A stretch of 64,000 nt of DNA from Pirellulales bacterium (GCA_016936015.1 JAFGPV010000166.1:1-64000), one strand, 5' to 3'; positions 35,492-44,558 are shown, counted from the first letter of the stretch. Program-made: numbers and translations. The notes: generated by a model not told the origin, from the sequence alone.

Positions 35492-38400
35492 ATGGCCTGG
35501 CTCGGATCGTCAAAACGAAAGAGAACGTCCTCTGCAGCATCAGAAATCCCCCGCGGCGCGGGAACTTCCTCCGACGTGGAGCAGCGGACCGCCGAGATCG
35601 GACGGCGGCTGCTGACCGCGGCCCGGGGACACCGCGCCGGCGTGTTTTCCTCCCGTTTCTGGTCCGATCAACTGATGAACTGGGCGATGAAGGATCCCGC
35701 CTTCAAAATCCAACTCTTCCGCTTCATCGACGTCTTTCCCATGCTCCGCACCCCCGAGCAGGTTCACAGTTATCTTACCGATTACCTAACCCAGCCGGGC
35801 GTGACGCTCCCGCCGGGAATGGGCCTCGGGTTGACGGCCGGCGGACTGGCCAAGGGGATCATGTCGAAAACCATCACCGGGCGGATCACGGCCATGGCCG
35901 GCAACTTTATCGCCGGGACGGACGCCGCCTCGGCCCTGCCGACCCTCGAAAAACTCTGGCGCGGCGGCGTCGCCTTCAGCGTCGATCTCCTGGGCGAGGC
36001 CTGCGTCAGCGATGCCGAGGCCGAGGCCTATCAGCGGCGCTATCTCGACCTGGTCGAGAACCTGCCCGCCCAGGCCGCCGGCTGGCCGGCCAATCCGCTG
36101 CTGGAAACCGACTACCTCGGCCCGATCCCCCGGGCGAACGTCTCCATCAAGATCAGCTCGCTCTGCGCCCGGACCGACCCGATCGACTTCGACGGGTCGC
36201 TCCTCGCCCTGGAGGAGGCCCTGCGCCCGATCCTCGAAGCCGCCGCCAAGCACAACGTGCTGATCAACTTCGACATGGAACAATCGACGCTCCGCGAGTT
36301 GACGCTGACGCTCTTCGAGCGCTGCTGCGAGGCGATCGACTTCCCCGCCGGCCTCGCGCTGCAGTCGTACCTGCGTTCTGGCGACGCCGACGCCGAGCGG
36401 CTGATCGCCTGGGCCAAGCGGACCGGGCGGCAGGTCACCGTGCGGCTGATCAAGGGCGCCTATTGGGACTACGAGGTGATCCGCGCCGAACAGATGGGCT
36501 GGCCCGTCCAGGTCTGGACCGAGAAGCATCAGACCGACGCCTGCTTCGAGCGGATGGCCGGGAAATTCGTCGCCGCCCTGCCCCGCCAGCCCGGCGAAGG
36601 CGGCGTCAAACTGGCCCTCGGGTCGCACAACGTCCGCTCGATCGCCTACTGCCTGGCCCTGCTGGAAAAGCACGGCCTGCCCGTCACCGCGTTGGAAACC
36701 CAAAAACTCCACGGGATGGCCGACCAACTCGAAGCGGCGCTTATGGCCTATCGGGGCGCCGAGGGGGACAGTCCCATTTTTCCTGCGGAAAAATCGGGAC
36801 AGTCCCCTGGTCTGCGGATCCGCGAGTACGCCCCCGTGGGCGAAATGATCCCCGGCATGGCGTACTTCGTCCGCCGGCTACTGGAAAACACGTCGAACCA
36901 GTCGTGGCTCCGGGCCGGGTTCTCGGACAACGTCTCGGACGAGCAACTGCTGGCCTCGCCGCACCAGGCCCGGGAGGCAGCGCCCCCGCCGATCACGGTC
37001 CTCGACCTGGCCGCGGAGCGCCACGCCTTGACGCCCGGCGTGGAGGGGCTCGGCGACGGCCGGCCGATGATCAACGAAGCGGTGCGCGACTTCTCGCAAA
37101 CTCCGCAGCGGGAGGATTTTCAACGGACCGTGACCGCGACAAAGGTCCCCGCCGTAAAACGCACGGCCTCGGCCGAGGACGCCCGGTCGGCGATTGCTAA
37201 GGCGGCGGTCGCCCTGCCCGCCTGGCGTGATTTTAATCCACTGGAGCGCGCCAAAATCATTCTCAAGGCGGGAACGCTGATGCGCCAGCGCCGGGACGAA
37301 CTGTCCGCCATTATGATCCGCGAGGCCGGCAAGACCTGGCGCGAGGCCGACGCCGACGTCTGCGAGGCCATCGACTTCTGCGAATATTACGCCCGCTGCT
37401 CTGTGGGCCTGTTCCAACCGCAACAATTAGGAAAATTCCTCGGCGAGTTGAACCACCAGTGGTATCAGCCCCGGGGTGTCACCGCGGTCATCAGCCCGTG
37501 GAACTTTCCGCTGGCGATCTGCGCCGGCATGACCACGGCGGCACTATCGGTTGGGAACCCGACCTTGGTCAAACCCTCGACCCAGACCCGGGGCGTCGCC
37601 CAGGCGATGTGTGAGATCCTCTGGCAGGCGGGCGTGCCGGCCGACGTGCTGCACTTCCTGCCCGGCTCGGGCCGGGAGATCGGCGAGCTCCTGATCCGCG
37701 ATCCCCGCGTGGCGATGATCGCCTTTACCGGGTCGAAGGAAGTCGGCCTGCATATCCTAAAAGCCGCTGGCGAGAGGCCCGAGGGCCAATCCTTCGTCAA
37801 AAAGGTCGTCTGTGAGATGGGCGGCAAGAATGCGGTCATCGTCGACGACTCCGCCGACCTGGACGAGGCGGTCCTCGGCGTGCGCCACTCGGCCTACGGC
37901 TACAGCGGCCAGAAGTGCTCGGCGTGCAGCCGGGCGATCGTGCTGGAAGGCGTTTTCGACACCTTTTTAAAGCGGTTGGTTGAATCAACGCGGACGCTGG
38001 TGATTGGCGACCCGGCCGACCCGGGCACGGACGTCGGGCCGGTGATCGACGAGTCGGCCGCCGCCAAGATCCACGAGTACATCGAGATCGGCAAAAGCGA
38101 AGGCCGCCTGGAACTGGCCTGCGAGGTTCCCCCGGGACTTGCTGAAAAGGTCGGCAAGCCGTACATCGGCCCGCACATCTTCTCCGGCATCGAGCGGCGG
38201 CACCGGCTGGCCAACGAGGAGGTCTTCGGCCCCGTGCTGGCGGTGATGAAGGTCCACAGTTTCGACGAGGCCTTGGACCTGGCCAACGCCACCGTGTACA
38301 AGCTGACCGGCGGGGTGTTCAGCCGCAAGCCGGAGCACCTGGAAGCGGCCCGACGCAACTTCCGCGTGGGCAACCTGTATCTCAACCGCGGCAGCACCGG

Positions 38401-38551
38401 CGCCCTGGTCGGCCGCCAGCCGTTCGGCGGCTTCGGCCTCTCGGGCGTCGGCAGCAAGGCGGGAGGGGCCGACTACCTCCTCCACTTCACCGAACCCCGC
38501 TGCTGCTGCGAGAACACCCTCCGCCACGGGTTTGCGCCGGGATTGGAGTAA
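35492..38551 (+). CDS. putA: Bifunctional proline dehydrogenase / delta-1-pyrroline-5-carboxylate dehydrogenase
   Basis: 1019 residues, start with GCGAGGAAT upstream. Oxidises proline to glutamate in two channelled steps. Residues ~90-500 form the FAD-binding PRODH barrel (VSIKISSLCARTDPIDFDGS, INFDMEQSTLRELTL, VRLIKGAYWDYE, LGSHNVRSIAYCLAL). Residues ~560-1000 are the NAD-linked aldehyde dehydrogenase (ISPWNFPLAICAGMT, AFTGSKEVGL, EMGGKNAVIVDD, catalytic Cys in GYSGQKCSACSR). No DNA-binding domain. A family B repeat is read in frame at residues ~424-439, inside the PRODH part shortly before REYAPVGEMIPGMAYFVRRL. The glutamate it makes is the substrate of the mutase operon at 40-51 kb. Confidence 0.96.
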   Translation: MAWLGSSKRKRTSSAASEIPRGAGTSSDVEQRTAEIGRRLLTAARGHRAGVFSSRFWSDQLMNWAMKDPAFKIQLFRFIDVFPMLRTPEQVHSYLTDYLTQPGVTLPPGMGLGLTAGGLAKGIMSKTITGRITAMAGNFIAGTDAASALPTLEKLWRGGVAFSVDLLGEACVSDAEAEAYQRRYLDLVENLPAQAAGWPANPLLETDYLGPIPRANVSIKISSLCARTDPIDFDGSLLALEEALRPILEAAAKHNVLINFDMEQSTLRELTLTLFERCCEAIDFPAGLALQSYLRSGDADAERLIAWAKRTGRQVTVRLIKGAYWDYEVIRAEQMGWPVQVWTEKHQTDACFERMAGKFVAALPRQPGEGGVKLALGSHNVRSIAYCLALLEKHGLPVTALETQKLHGMADQLEAALMAYRGAEGDSPIFPAEKSGQSPGLRIREYAPVGEMIPGMAYFVRRLLENTSNQSWLRAGFSDNVSDEQLLASPHQAREAAPPPITVLDLAAERHALTPGVEGLGDGRPMINEAVRDFSQTPQREDFQRTVTATKVPAVKRTASAEDARSAIAKAAVALPAWRDFNPLERAKIILKAGTLMRQRRDELSAIMIREAGKTWREADADVCEAIDFCEYYARCSVGLFQPQQLGKFLGELNHQWYQPRGVTAVISPWNFPLAICAGMTTAALSVGNPTLVKPSTQTRGVAQAMCEILWQAGVPADVLHFLPGSGREIGELLIRDPRVAMIAFTGSKEVGLHILKAAGERPEGQSFVKKVVCEMGGKNAVIVDDSADLDEAVLGVRHSAYGYSGQKCSACSRAIVLEGVFDTFLKRLVESTRTLVIGDPADPGTDVGPVIDESAAAKIHEYIEIGKSEGRLELACEVPPGLAEKVGKPYIGPHIFSGIERRHRLANEEVFGPVLAVMKVHSFDEALDLANATVYKLTGGVFSRKPEHLEAARRNFRVGNLYLNRGSTGALVGRQPFGGFGLSGVGSKAGGADYLLHFTEPRCCCENTLRHGFAPGLE
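36763..36808. repeat. Family B repeat inside putA
   Basis: GGGGGACAGTCCCATTTTTC and AAAAATCGGGACAGTCCCC inverted around CTGCGG. In-frame translation GDSPIFPAEKSGQSPG. It interrupts PRODH between the [10 protein letters not shown] region and LRIREYAPVGEM, which are nearly contiguous in other PutA proteins. Confidence 0.9.
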
Positions 38552-38580
38552 AATGGTTGTGAATCAGTAACATCACGAAA

Positions 38581-38597
38581 AATAGCCGCCGGCTATT
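38581..38597. repeat. Family D half-palindrome
   Basis: AATAGCC-GCC-GGCTATT, immediately after putA; could serve as a weak transcription end. Confidence 0.6.
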
Positions 38598-38651
38598 CTG
38601 CACGAACGATATTTTCTGTGATGCAATCCCAAGAACAGCAAAGAATAACTC

Positions 38652-39287
38652 TTGGCTGATCGCACTGAATTACCTGCGAATTCCAAGAATGATCGCAACC
38701 ATCATGGTCGCGTGATCATTTCCTGGTGCATGTTTGCCGCTATTGTGGGGACGGCCTTATTCTGGATTAACATATTTGGACGTCATGTCGACATGCCGTC
38801 ATCCTACTCGAAAGCCCATCAAGGTTGGCCCTGGTTGATTTCCTATGATTTCAGTTTCCAGGATTTCGAGAAAGGATGGATTAAAACTCCCCATTCTTTC
38901 TATTCCTCGTCAATGTATGTGAATCTGTTTTTTTCCGTGATTCTTCTGTTTTCCATCTATTGCACGTTGAATTACCTGTTTCAACGCTGGAGAAACCGGA
39001 GTCAGTTTTTCCTCAGCGAATTATTCATCCTCCTAACGGCCGGCGCTGTGATTCTCAGTTTTCTTCATTACGAACTGCGAGAATCCCCGACGCCGTGGAG
39101 GGGCTATCAACCGTTGCACGATTTGCCCTGGCCTATTCAAATTCCTCTATGGTTTGGAATCGGCTGTTCCGCATTATTAATCGGCGGTGCAGTCGTTCAC
39201 GGTCCGGAATTGCTTTTCCGGAGAAGAAACAGCACCAAATCTTTGTCTGAAGAGATAAAGGAAAGGAATGGATCGAGAGAAAATTGA
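38652..39287 (+). CDS. Four-helix membrane protein, unknown function
   Basis: 211 residues if the TTG at 38652 is used; an ATG at 38730 would drop 26 residues. Hydrophobic segments at about 22-42 (VIISWCMFAAIVGTALFWIN), 88-110 (MYVNLFFSVILLFSIYCTL), 122-142 (LSELFILLTAGAVILSFLHY) and 160-185 (IPLWFGIGCSALLIGGAVVH). Basic C-terminal tail. Not recognised. A+T-rich compared with putA. Its stop codon lies inside the first of three palindromes starting at 39284. Confidence 0.6.
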   Translation: MADRTELPANSKNDRNHHGRVIISWCMFAAIVGTALFWINIFGRHVDMPSSYSKAHQGWPWLISYDFSFQDFEKGWIKTPHSFYSSSMYVNLFFSVILLFSIYCTLNYLFQRWRNRSQFFLSELFILLTAGAVILSFLHYELRESPTPWRGYQPLHDLPWPIQIPLWFGIGCSALLIGGAVVHGPELLFRRRNSTKSLSEEIKERNGSREN

Positions 39288-39433
39288 GGTCGCAATTTGC
39301 GACCTCAAACGATCATATTTTGATGATTATAATTTGTGATCTTGAATGATATGTTGTCTTTGAGGTCACAATTTGTGACTTCAAATGAACAAAGAGGAAT
39401 TCAATAACTTGAGGTGCCATTTTGGCATTTCAA
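39284..39433. repeat. Array of three 25-base palindromes
   Basis: Copy 1 (39284-39308): arms TTGAGGTCGCAA and TTGCGACCTCAA around T, perfect. Copy 2 (39360-39384): TTGAGGTCACAA and TTGTGACTTCAA. Copy 3 (39409-39433): TTGAGGTGCCAT and TTGGCATTTCAA. Gaps of 51 and 24 bases. Read on the plus strand the copies translate as LRSQFATS, LRSQFVTS and LRCHFGIS, peptide strings I remember from the interior of ORF6N-domain proteins. No such gene is present here. Confidence 0.85.
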
Positions 39434-39511
39434 GTTCCTGATAAAGTGTTTTCTGCGTTCCGGAGTTGGTGGGACAGCGCTGCGATTGTCCCTACATTCT
39501 GCAACAGGAAC

Positions 39512-39808
39512 TTATCCGTAGAGATTCTCGCCCTTGTCGTCGATGACGATGATTGCGGGCAGATTGCGGAGTTCGACGCGGCGGACCGCCTCCATGCCGA
39601 GATTGGCGTAGTCGATCACCTTGCTGGCCGGGACGTGCTCCCGGGTCAACAGCGCGGCGGCGGCGCCGAGTGTGACCCGAAAGAAACCGCCGTGACGCAT
39701 CCAGGCCGAAACGGCCGCCAGAGTGCGGTTGCCATGCCAAACGTGACCAGCGACGTACTCCGGGCCATCAACTCGTCAAGATATCCGTTCATCCGCTGCC
39801 CGTTTGAT
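39512..39808 (-). pseudogene. Broken duplicate of the fumarase/mesaconase 3' end
   Basis: Minus-strand sequence matches the C-terminal ~95 codons of the class I hydratase at 40735-42420: GYLDELMAR, then after a frameshift HGGFFRVTLGAAAALL, then VPASKVIDYANLGMEAVRRV, ELRNLPAIIVIDDKGENLYG and stop. Compare the intact gene's GYLDELMAR, HGGFFLATLGGAAALL, VPASEVIDYADLGMEAVRRV. At least one frameshift lies near 39705-39750 and one single-base change lies in the GGATGAACGG start of homology. It is a partial gene duplication about 1.2 kb from its source. Confidence 0.85.
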
Positions 39809-40262
39809 CTGATCCGGCCTCGCCCTCAGCCGATCGAAGCGGCGCGCCTTTGCGACGCAGCAGCTCGTTGAGGGTCAGCCACCAGCGGTCGATTTTACGG
39901 AAGCAGTCAGCGATCGCCTCGGCCAAAGGTTCGATATCCTCGATGGGTTTAAAGAAGCAGGCTTCCGCACCCAACCGCAGTGACTGGAGCACCGTTGTCA
40001 TCGTCACCAGGCCCGTCAGCATAACAACTTGGATTCCCCCGTCGAAGGCTTTGATCTCCTGCAGCAGTTCCAAACCGTTGGTCCGCGGCATGTCAATGTC
40101 CAACAGCACGACGCGTTCGCGAAACCGGGGAAGCTGTTGAATAGCAATGCTGGGATCGTGGAGCGAGGTCACGAGGTAGCCGCGGCTCTTGAGCATCTCG
40201 GCCACGAGCGTTGTAAACTGGGGATCATCGTCGATATGCAGTATCTGTCGCGGTGCGATCAT
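39789..40262 (-). CDS. Single-domain response regulator (receiver only)
   Basis: 157 residues from the ATG at 40262, chosen for GGAGGAGCAGG upstream. CheY-like receiver: acidic pocket HIDDDPQF, phospho-acceptor Asp in VVLLDIDMPRTNG, Thr/Ser switch VVMLTGLVTM, and Lys in CFFKPIEDIEP. The C-terminal ~35 residues (DRWWLTLNELLRRKGAP..) are a basic helix with no output domain. The stop codon lies in DNA homologous to the fumarase gene (pseudogene 39512-39808), so the C-terminus may have been reset by that duplication. No sensor kinase nearby. Confidence 0.88.
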   Translation of the reverse strand: MIAPRQILHIDDDPQFTTLVAEMLKSRGYLVTSLHDPSIAIQQLPRFRERVVLLDIDMPRTNGLELLQEIKAFDGGIQVVMLTGLVTMTTVLQSLRLGAEACFFKPIEDIEPLAEAIADCFRKIDRWWLTLNELLRRKGAPLRSAEGEAGSDQTGSG

Positions 40263-40734
40263 ACACCTGCTCCTCCATCGTGTCGGCATATTGCAAGCAG
40301 CGGGATCCGGAAAGCATGGCCAAGGAGGAAGATCACCCAAGCCACGCTGTAAGAATCATAAGACGCATGCTCCAAAGAAGTGATAGAGAAGTATAACACA
40401 CTTTTTGGAATTAACAGCGCCTGAAATAGAATGGCTTCGAGATAAATATCGAAATGGTCGGGAACTTCTCTATGATCGAGTGAATGCTTAGACAGAGTGT
40501 TTGTTTTTAACCTTCCAAACCATGTAGTTGACTTCCTAGGAGCGGCAAGAGGTGAATGGCTAATAATATCAGTTATCAATTGAGCGCAGTTTGTGAAGGA
40601 ATTCCAGAAGCTGACAATTACTGTAAACCATACTGATTACTAAAAGGTTCTGAAAAATTTTCACTGTAGATTATTCCGTTACGTTTTCTAATTCTCTTTT
40701 TCCGGCTATTCTCCGGGACTTGAATCAGTCCTTC
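40263..40734. other. Gene-free A/T-rich spacer
   Basis: About 470 bases, markedly A/T-rich from 40370 to 40700, with no supported gene, repeat or terminator. Open frames here have no coding character that I recognise. It presumably contains the promoter of the response regulator. Confidence 0.45.
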
Positions 40735-42420
40735 TCAAATGTAAAGATTTCCGCCCTTGTCGTCGATGACGATCATCGCGGGCAGGTTGCGGACCTCGAC
40801 GCGGCGGACGGCCTCCATGCCGAGATCGGCGTAGTCGATCACCTCGCTGGCCGGGACGTGTTCTTGAGTCAAGAGCGCGGCGGCGCCGCCGAGGGTGGCC
40901 AGGAAGAAACCGCCGTGGTTCTTGCAGGCCGCCACGGCCGCCGGCATGCGGTTCCCTTTGCCGAGCGTGACCAGCGACGCGCCCCGGGCCATCAGCTCGT
41001 CGAGATATCCGTCCATCCGCTGGGCCGTGGTCGGCCCGAGGCTGCCGATTGCCAGACCAGGAGGACAGACATTCTTGTCTGTCTTGTCCGATGTTTTCAT
41101 TTTTGACAGACAGGAATGTCTGTCCTCCTGTTTTTCTGTTCCGGCGGGGCCGGCGTAGAAGATCGGGTAGCGGAGTAGATATCCAGGCAGAGGGAGGCCC
41201 TGGCGGAGCAGCTCGCGCCAGCGGGCGTGGGCGGCGTCGCGGGCCAGAAGCATCGAACCGGTCAGCCGCACCAGCGCGCCGACCGGGTATTTGCCCAGTT
41301 CGCGGCAAATCTCATCCAACGGCCGATCGAGTTGAATGACAGGCACCGTACCGGAGCCGAGTCGCCGCTGGAGGACTTCCAAGGCCTTGGGCAGGAACCG
41401 GGCCGGATTGTGGTCCAAGGTTTCCAGAAAAATCCCGTCGGCGGTGATCTGGGCCAGGACGTTGCGATGGGCGCTGCACGAGACGCCGAGTGATACGGGG
41501 CAACTCCCGCCGTGCCGCCCGCAACGGATCACCCGGGCCGAGAGGGCCAGGTACCTGCCGCCGAACTGGGCGCCCAGGCCGGTGTCGGCCGCGATCGTCA
41601 GCAGCCGTTGCTCCCAAGCGGGATCGCGGTAGGGCGCCCCGCTGCCGTCGGCACGTTGAGGGAGGTAGTCCAGCGCCCCGGCCGAGGCGAGTTTCAGCAA
41701 CTTGAGGTTGAACTCGGGGCTGGTGCCGCCGACGACCAGGGCCAGGTAATACGGCGGGCAGGCCGCCACGCCCAACGCCGGGACCTTTTCGGCGAGGAAC
41801 TTACAAAAGGCCTCTTCATTGAGAAGGGCCTTGGTCTCCTGGAAGAGTGCGGTCTTGTTCGACGATCCGCCGCCCTTGGCGAGAAAGAGGAACCGGTAGC
41901 TCTCGCCGGGGACGGCGTAGATCTCGACCTGGGCGGGCAGGTTCGAGCCGGTGTTCCGCTCCTCGAACATGGAAAGCGGGGCGACCTGGGAGGCGCGGAG
42001 CGAACCGCTAGCGTAAGCCTGGCGGATCCCCTCCTCCAGTTCCACGGCGTCGTCGCCGCCGGTCCAGACCGATTCGCCCTTGAAGGCCACGACCGCGGCG
42101 GTCCCCGTGTCCTGGCAGGCGGGCAAGACGCCCTCGGCGGCAATAACCGCGTTTTTCAACAACGCGGCCGCGGTGAAGCGGTCGTTTTCCGAGGCGGCTG
42201 GGTCGTCGAGGATCGCCGCCCAGGCTTCGAGGTGTGAAGGGCGAAAGAAAAAGTTCGCATCGTGCAGTGCCTGAGAGGCTAACCGCCGGAGCGATTCCGG
42301 CTCGACCCGCAGCAGGCGCCGCCCGCCGACGGTCTCCAAACTGACGCCCTCGCGGAACAGGAGCGTCAGCGGCGTCCGGTCGTTTTCAAAATTGGCATCG
42401 AAGGCGCGGTGCAGGTCCAT
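40735..42420 (-). CDS. Class I fumarate hydratase family enzyme, probable mesaconate hydratase
   Basis: 561 residues, single-chain alpha-beta fusion like FumA. Probable [4Fe-4S] cysteines: C102 (LPACQDTGTA), C221 (AACPPYYLALVVGGTS) and C315 (RHGGSCPVSLGVSCSAHRN). The C-terminal swivel domain has GPTTAQRMDGYLDELMARG and HGGFFLATLGGAAALL. Class I members hydrate fumarate to malate and some hydrate mesaconate to (S)-citramalate. Its position after a methylaspartate operon on the same strand favours mesaconase, but fumarase cannot be excluded. A family C palindrome is inserted in frame at residues ~430-456, exactly between the alpha part (PIFYAGPA) and GPTTAQRMD. The cluster is oxygen-labile. Confidence 0.9.
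   Translation of the reverse strand: MDLHRAFDANFENDRTPLTLLFREGVSLETVGGRRLLRVEPESLRRLASQALHDANFFFRPSHLEAWAAILDDPAASENDRFTAAALLKNAVIAAEGVLPACQDTGTAAVVAFKGESVWTGGDDAVELEEGIRQAYASGSLRASQVAPLSMFEERNTGSNLPAQVEIYAVPGESYRFLFLAKGGGSSNKTALFQETKALLNEEAFCKFLAEKVPALGVAACPPYYLALVVGGTSPEFNLKLLKLASAGALDYLPQRADGSGAPYRDPAWEQRLLTIAADTGLGAQFGGRYLALSARVIRCGRHGGSCPVSLGVSCSAHRNVLAQITADGIFLETLDHNPARFLPKALEVLQRRLGSGTVPVIQLDRPLDEICRELGKYPVGALVRLTGSMLLARDAAHARWRELLRQGLPLPGYLLRYPIFYAGPAGTEKQEDRHSCLSKMKTSDKTDKNVCPPGLAIGSLGPTTAQRMDGYLDELMARGASLVTLGKGNRMPAAVAACKNHGGFFLATLGGAAALLTQEHVPASEVIDYADLGMEAVRRVEVRNLPAMIVIDDKGGNLYI
41059..41129. repeat. Family C two-arm palindrome inside the hydratase gene
   Basis: Arms AGGAGGACAGACATTCTTGT.. 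and ..CAGGAATGTCTGTCCTCCT, 25 bases each, around a ~20-base loop. Minus-strand translation EDRHSCLSKMKTSDKTDKNV then CPP. Absent from the corresponding linker of other class I fumarases as I know them. Confidence 0.9.
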
Positions 42421-42471
42421 GGGGCTGCCATTGTATCAAGTGATTTTTATTCGTTAAAAGAATTTTCTCAA

Positions 42472-42544
42472 AACGCCTCGGGATGGCAATCCCGGGAGTG
42501 TGAAATTATGCCATTTACCCCCGGGATTGCCATCCCGGGGCGTT
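42472..42544. repeat. Palindromic repeat between hydratase and P-loop gene
   Basis: Arms AACGCCTCGGGATGGCAATC and GATTGCCATCCCGGGGCGTT, each containing an inner GGGAT..ATCCC hairpin, around a short A/T spacer. May attenuate transcription between the two operon segments. Confidence 0.8.
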
Positions 42545-42573
42545 GCAGAAGAAGACGTTGATCCGCGGTTCGC

Positions 42574-43554
42574 TCAGCCGTCGATCTCCCGAGTGATCTC
42601 CTCGTAGCCGGCCGCCTCGTGGGGGCCGACCATCCCGATGAGCATGAATTCCTTGAGGATGGGGTGGTAGCTGTAATCCTTCAGGAGGCGGAAATCCTGG
42701 ATCTGACCGGTCCGCTGCACGTGGGTTCGCGTGCCCGTGCAGGGGATCTCGGTATCGCCGACGGCGATGCAGTCTTCGCCGGTCGGGGTAAGGGGCAGGT
42801 CCTGCCGGATGATCTCCTTGACCTTGCCCTCCAATTCGCGGAGATCGATTTCCGGCCGGCTGTTGAAATTGATGACGAATCCGTGCTTGACGTCGGAATG
42901 GTGGATGGGCAGGCGATAATTGTAATCCCGTTGGAGGACCAGCGAGGTGATGTCCTCGGCGGAATGGGCCATCCGGCGGAAATTGATGGTTTTATCGACG
43001 ACGGCCTTAATGGCCGCGGGAAAGGGGCCGAAGACGTTCGGCCGGGCCACGAGGATCTCCTCGCCGATGCCGAACAGGATCTGGGCATTGAAACCGAGGG
43101 CTTCGTAGATCAGGTCGAAGTGCTCGATGACCACCCGCCGCCCGTGGAGGGCCGCCACCGAGATGGCCGCCACGATCTCGTGCCGCTGCTTGAACGCCAA
43201 CTCGTAACGCACATCGAGGTGGAACGTGTGCGGGGCGAAGTAGTCGCCGGGGTGAAACGAGTAGATCGGCGCCGGGCGGATATTCACCCCGTCGTCGTCG
43301 TTGGTCAGTTCCAAACCCGGGAACAGCCCTTTGATCAACGTCGATTTGCCGGCTCCTTCCGGTCCGATGATCCCGACCGCCAGGTCGGTGGGATAGAGGT
43401 AGCGATGGGCCAGTTCGCTGGCAACCATGTAGAGCCGCTGCCGGCCCCGCGGGGCGTAATAGGCCGCATAAATCAGCGTCTCGTAGTAATGCGCCGCCGC
43501 CCGAAAGGGTTTTTGGGCCGGACTAAGTTCGGGTGTGGGTTCCGTCATCGTCAA
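42574..43554 (-). CDS. P-loop ATP-binding protein with AlaRS second-additional-domain-like C-terminus
   Basis: 326 residues. N-terminal nucleotide-binding domain with Walker A GPEGAGKST (AVGIIGPEGAGKSTLIKGLF) and RRVVIEHFDLIYEALG. The C-terminal half contains the RMAHSAEDITSL, YRLPIHHSDVKHGFVINFNS, IRQDLPLTPTGEDCIAVGDT, EIPCTGTRTHVQRTGQI segments, a metal-site layout like the AlaRS editing/additional domain. Database entries called 'alanine-tRNA synthetase second additional domain' proteins look like this, to my recollection, and occur with glutamate-fermentation genes. Function unknown; a chaperone or cofactor-loading role for the mutase or ligase is speculation. It starts 11 bases after citE ends. 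Confidence 0.78.
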   Translation of the reverse strand: MTMTEPTPELSPAQKPFRAAAHYYETLIYAAYYAPRGRQRLYMVASELAHRYLYPTDLAVGIIGPEGAGKSTLIKGLFPGLELTNDDDGVNIRPAPIYSFHPGDYFAPHTFHLDVRYELAFKQRHEIVAAISVAALHGRRVVIEHFDLIYEALGFNAQILFGIGEEILVARPNVFGPFPAAIKAVVDKTINFRRMAHSAEDITSLVLQRDYNYRLPIHHSDVKHGFVINFNSRPEIDLRELEGKVKEIIRQDLPLTPTGEDCIAVGDTEIPCTGTRTHVQRTGQIQDFRLLKDYSYHPILKEFMLIGMVGPHEAAGYEEITREIDG

Positions 43555-43565
43555 TCCTCCTCGTA

Positions 43566-44558
<993 letters not shown>

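Noticed and set aside
39284-39433. Possible CRISPR array from three similar palindromes
   Set aside because: Only three diverged copies, unequal gaps of 51 and 24 bases, and no cas genes in the window.
40259-40579. 106-codon minus-strand frame upstream of the response regulator
   Set aside because: Overlaps the response regulator's ribosome site and start and shows no coding signature; more likely leader DNA.
42574-43554. Partial alanyl-tRNA synthetase gene
   Set aside because: The N-terminal half is a P-loop nucleotide-binding domain and the catalytic class II aminoacylation core is missing; only the C-terminal part resembles an AlaRS accessory domain.
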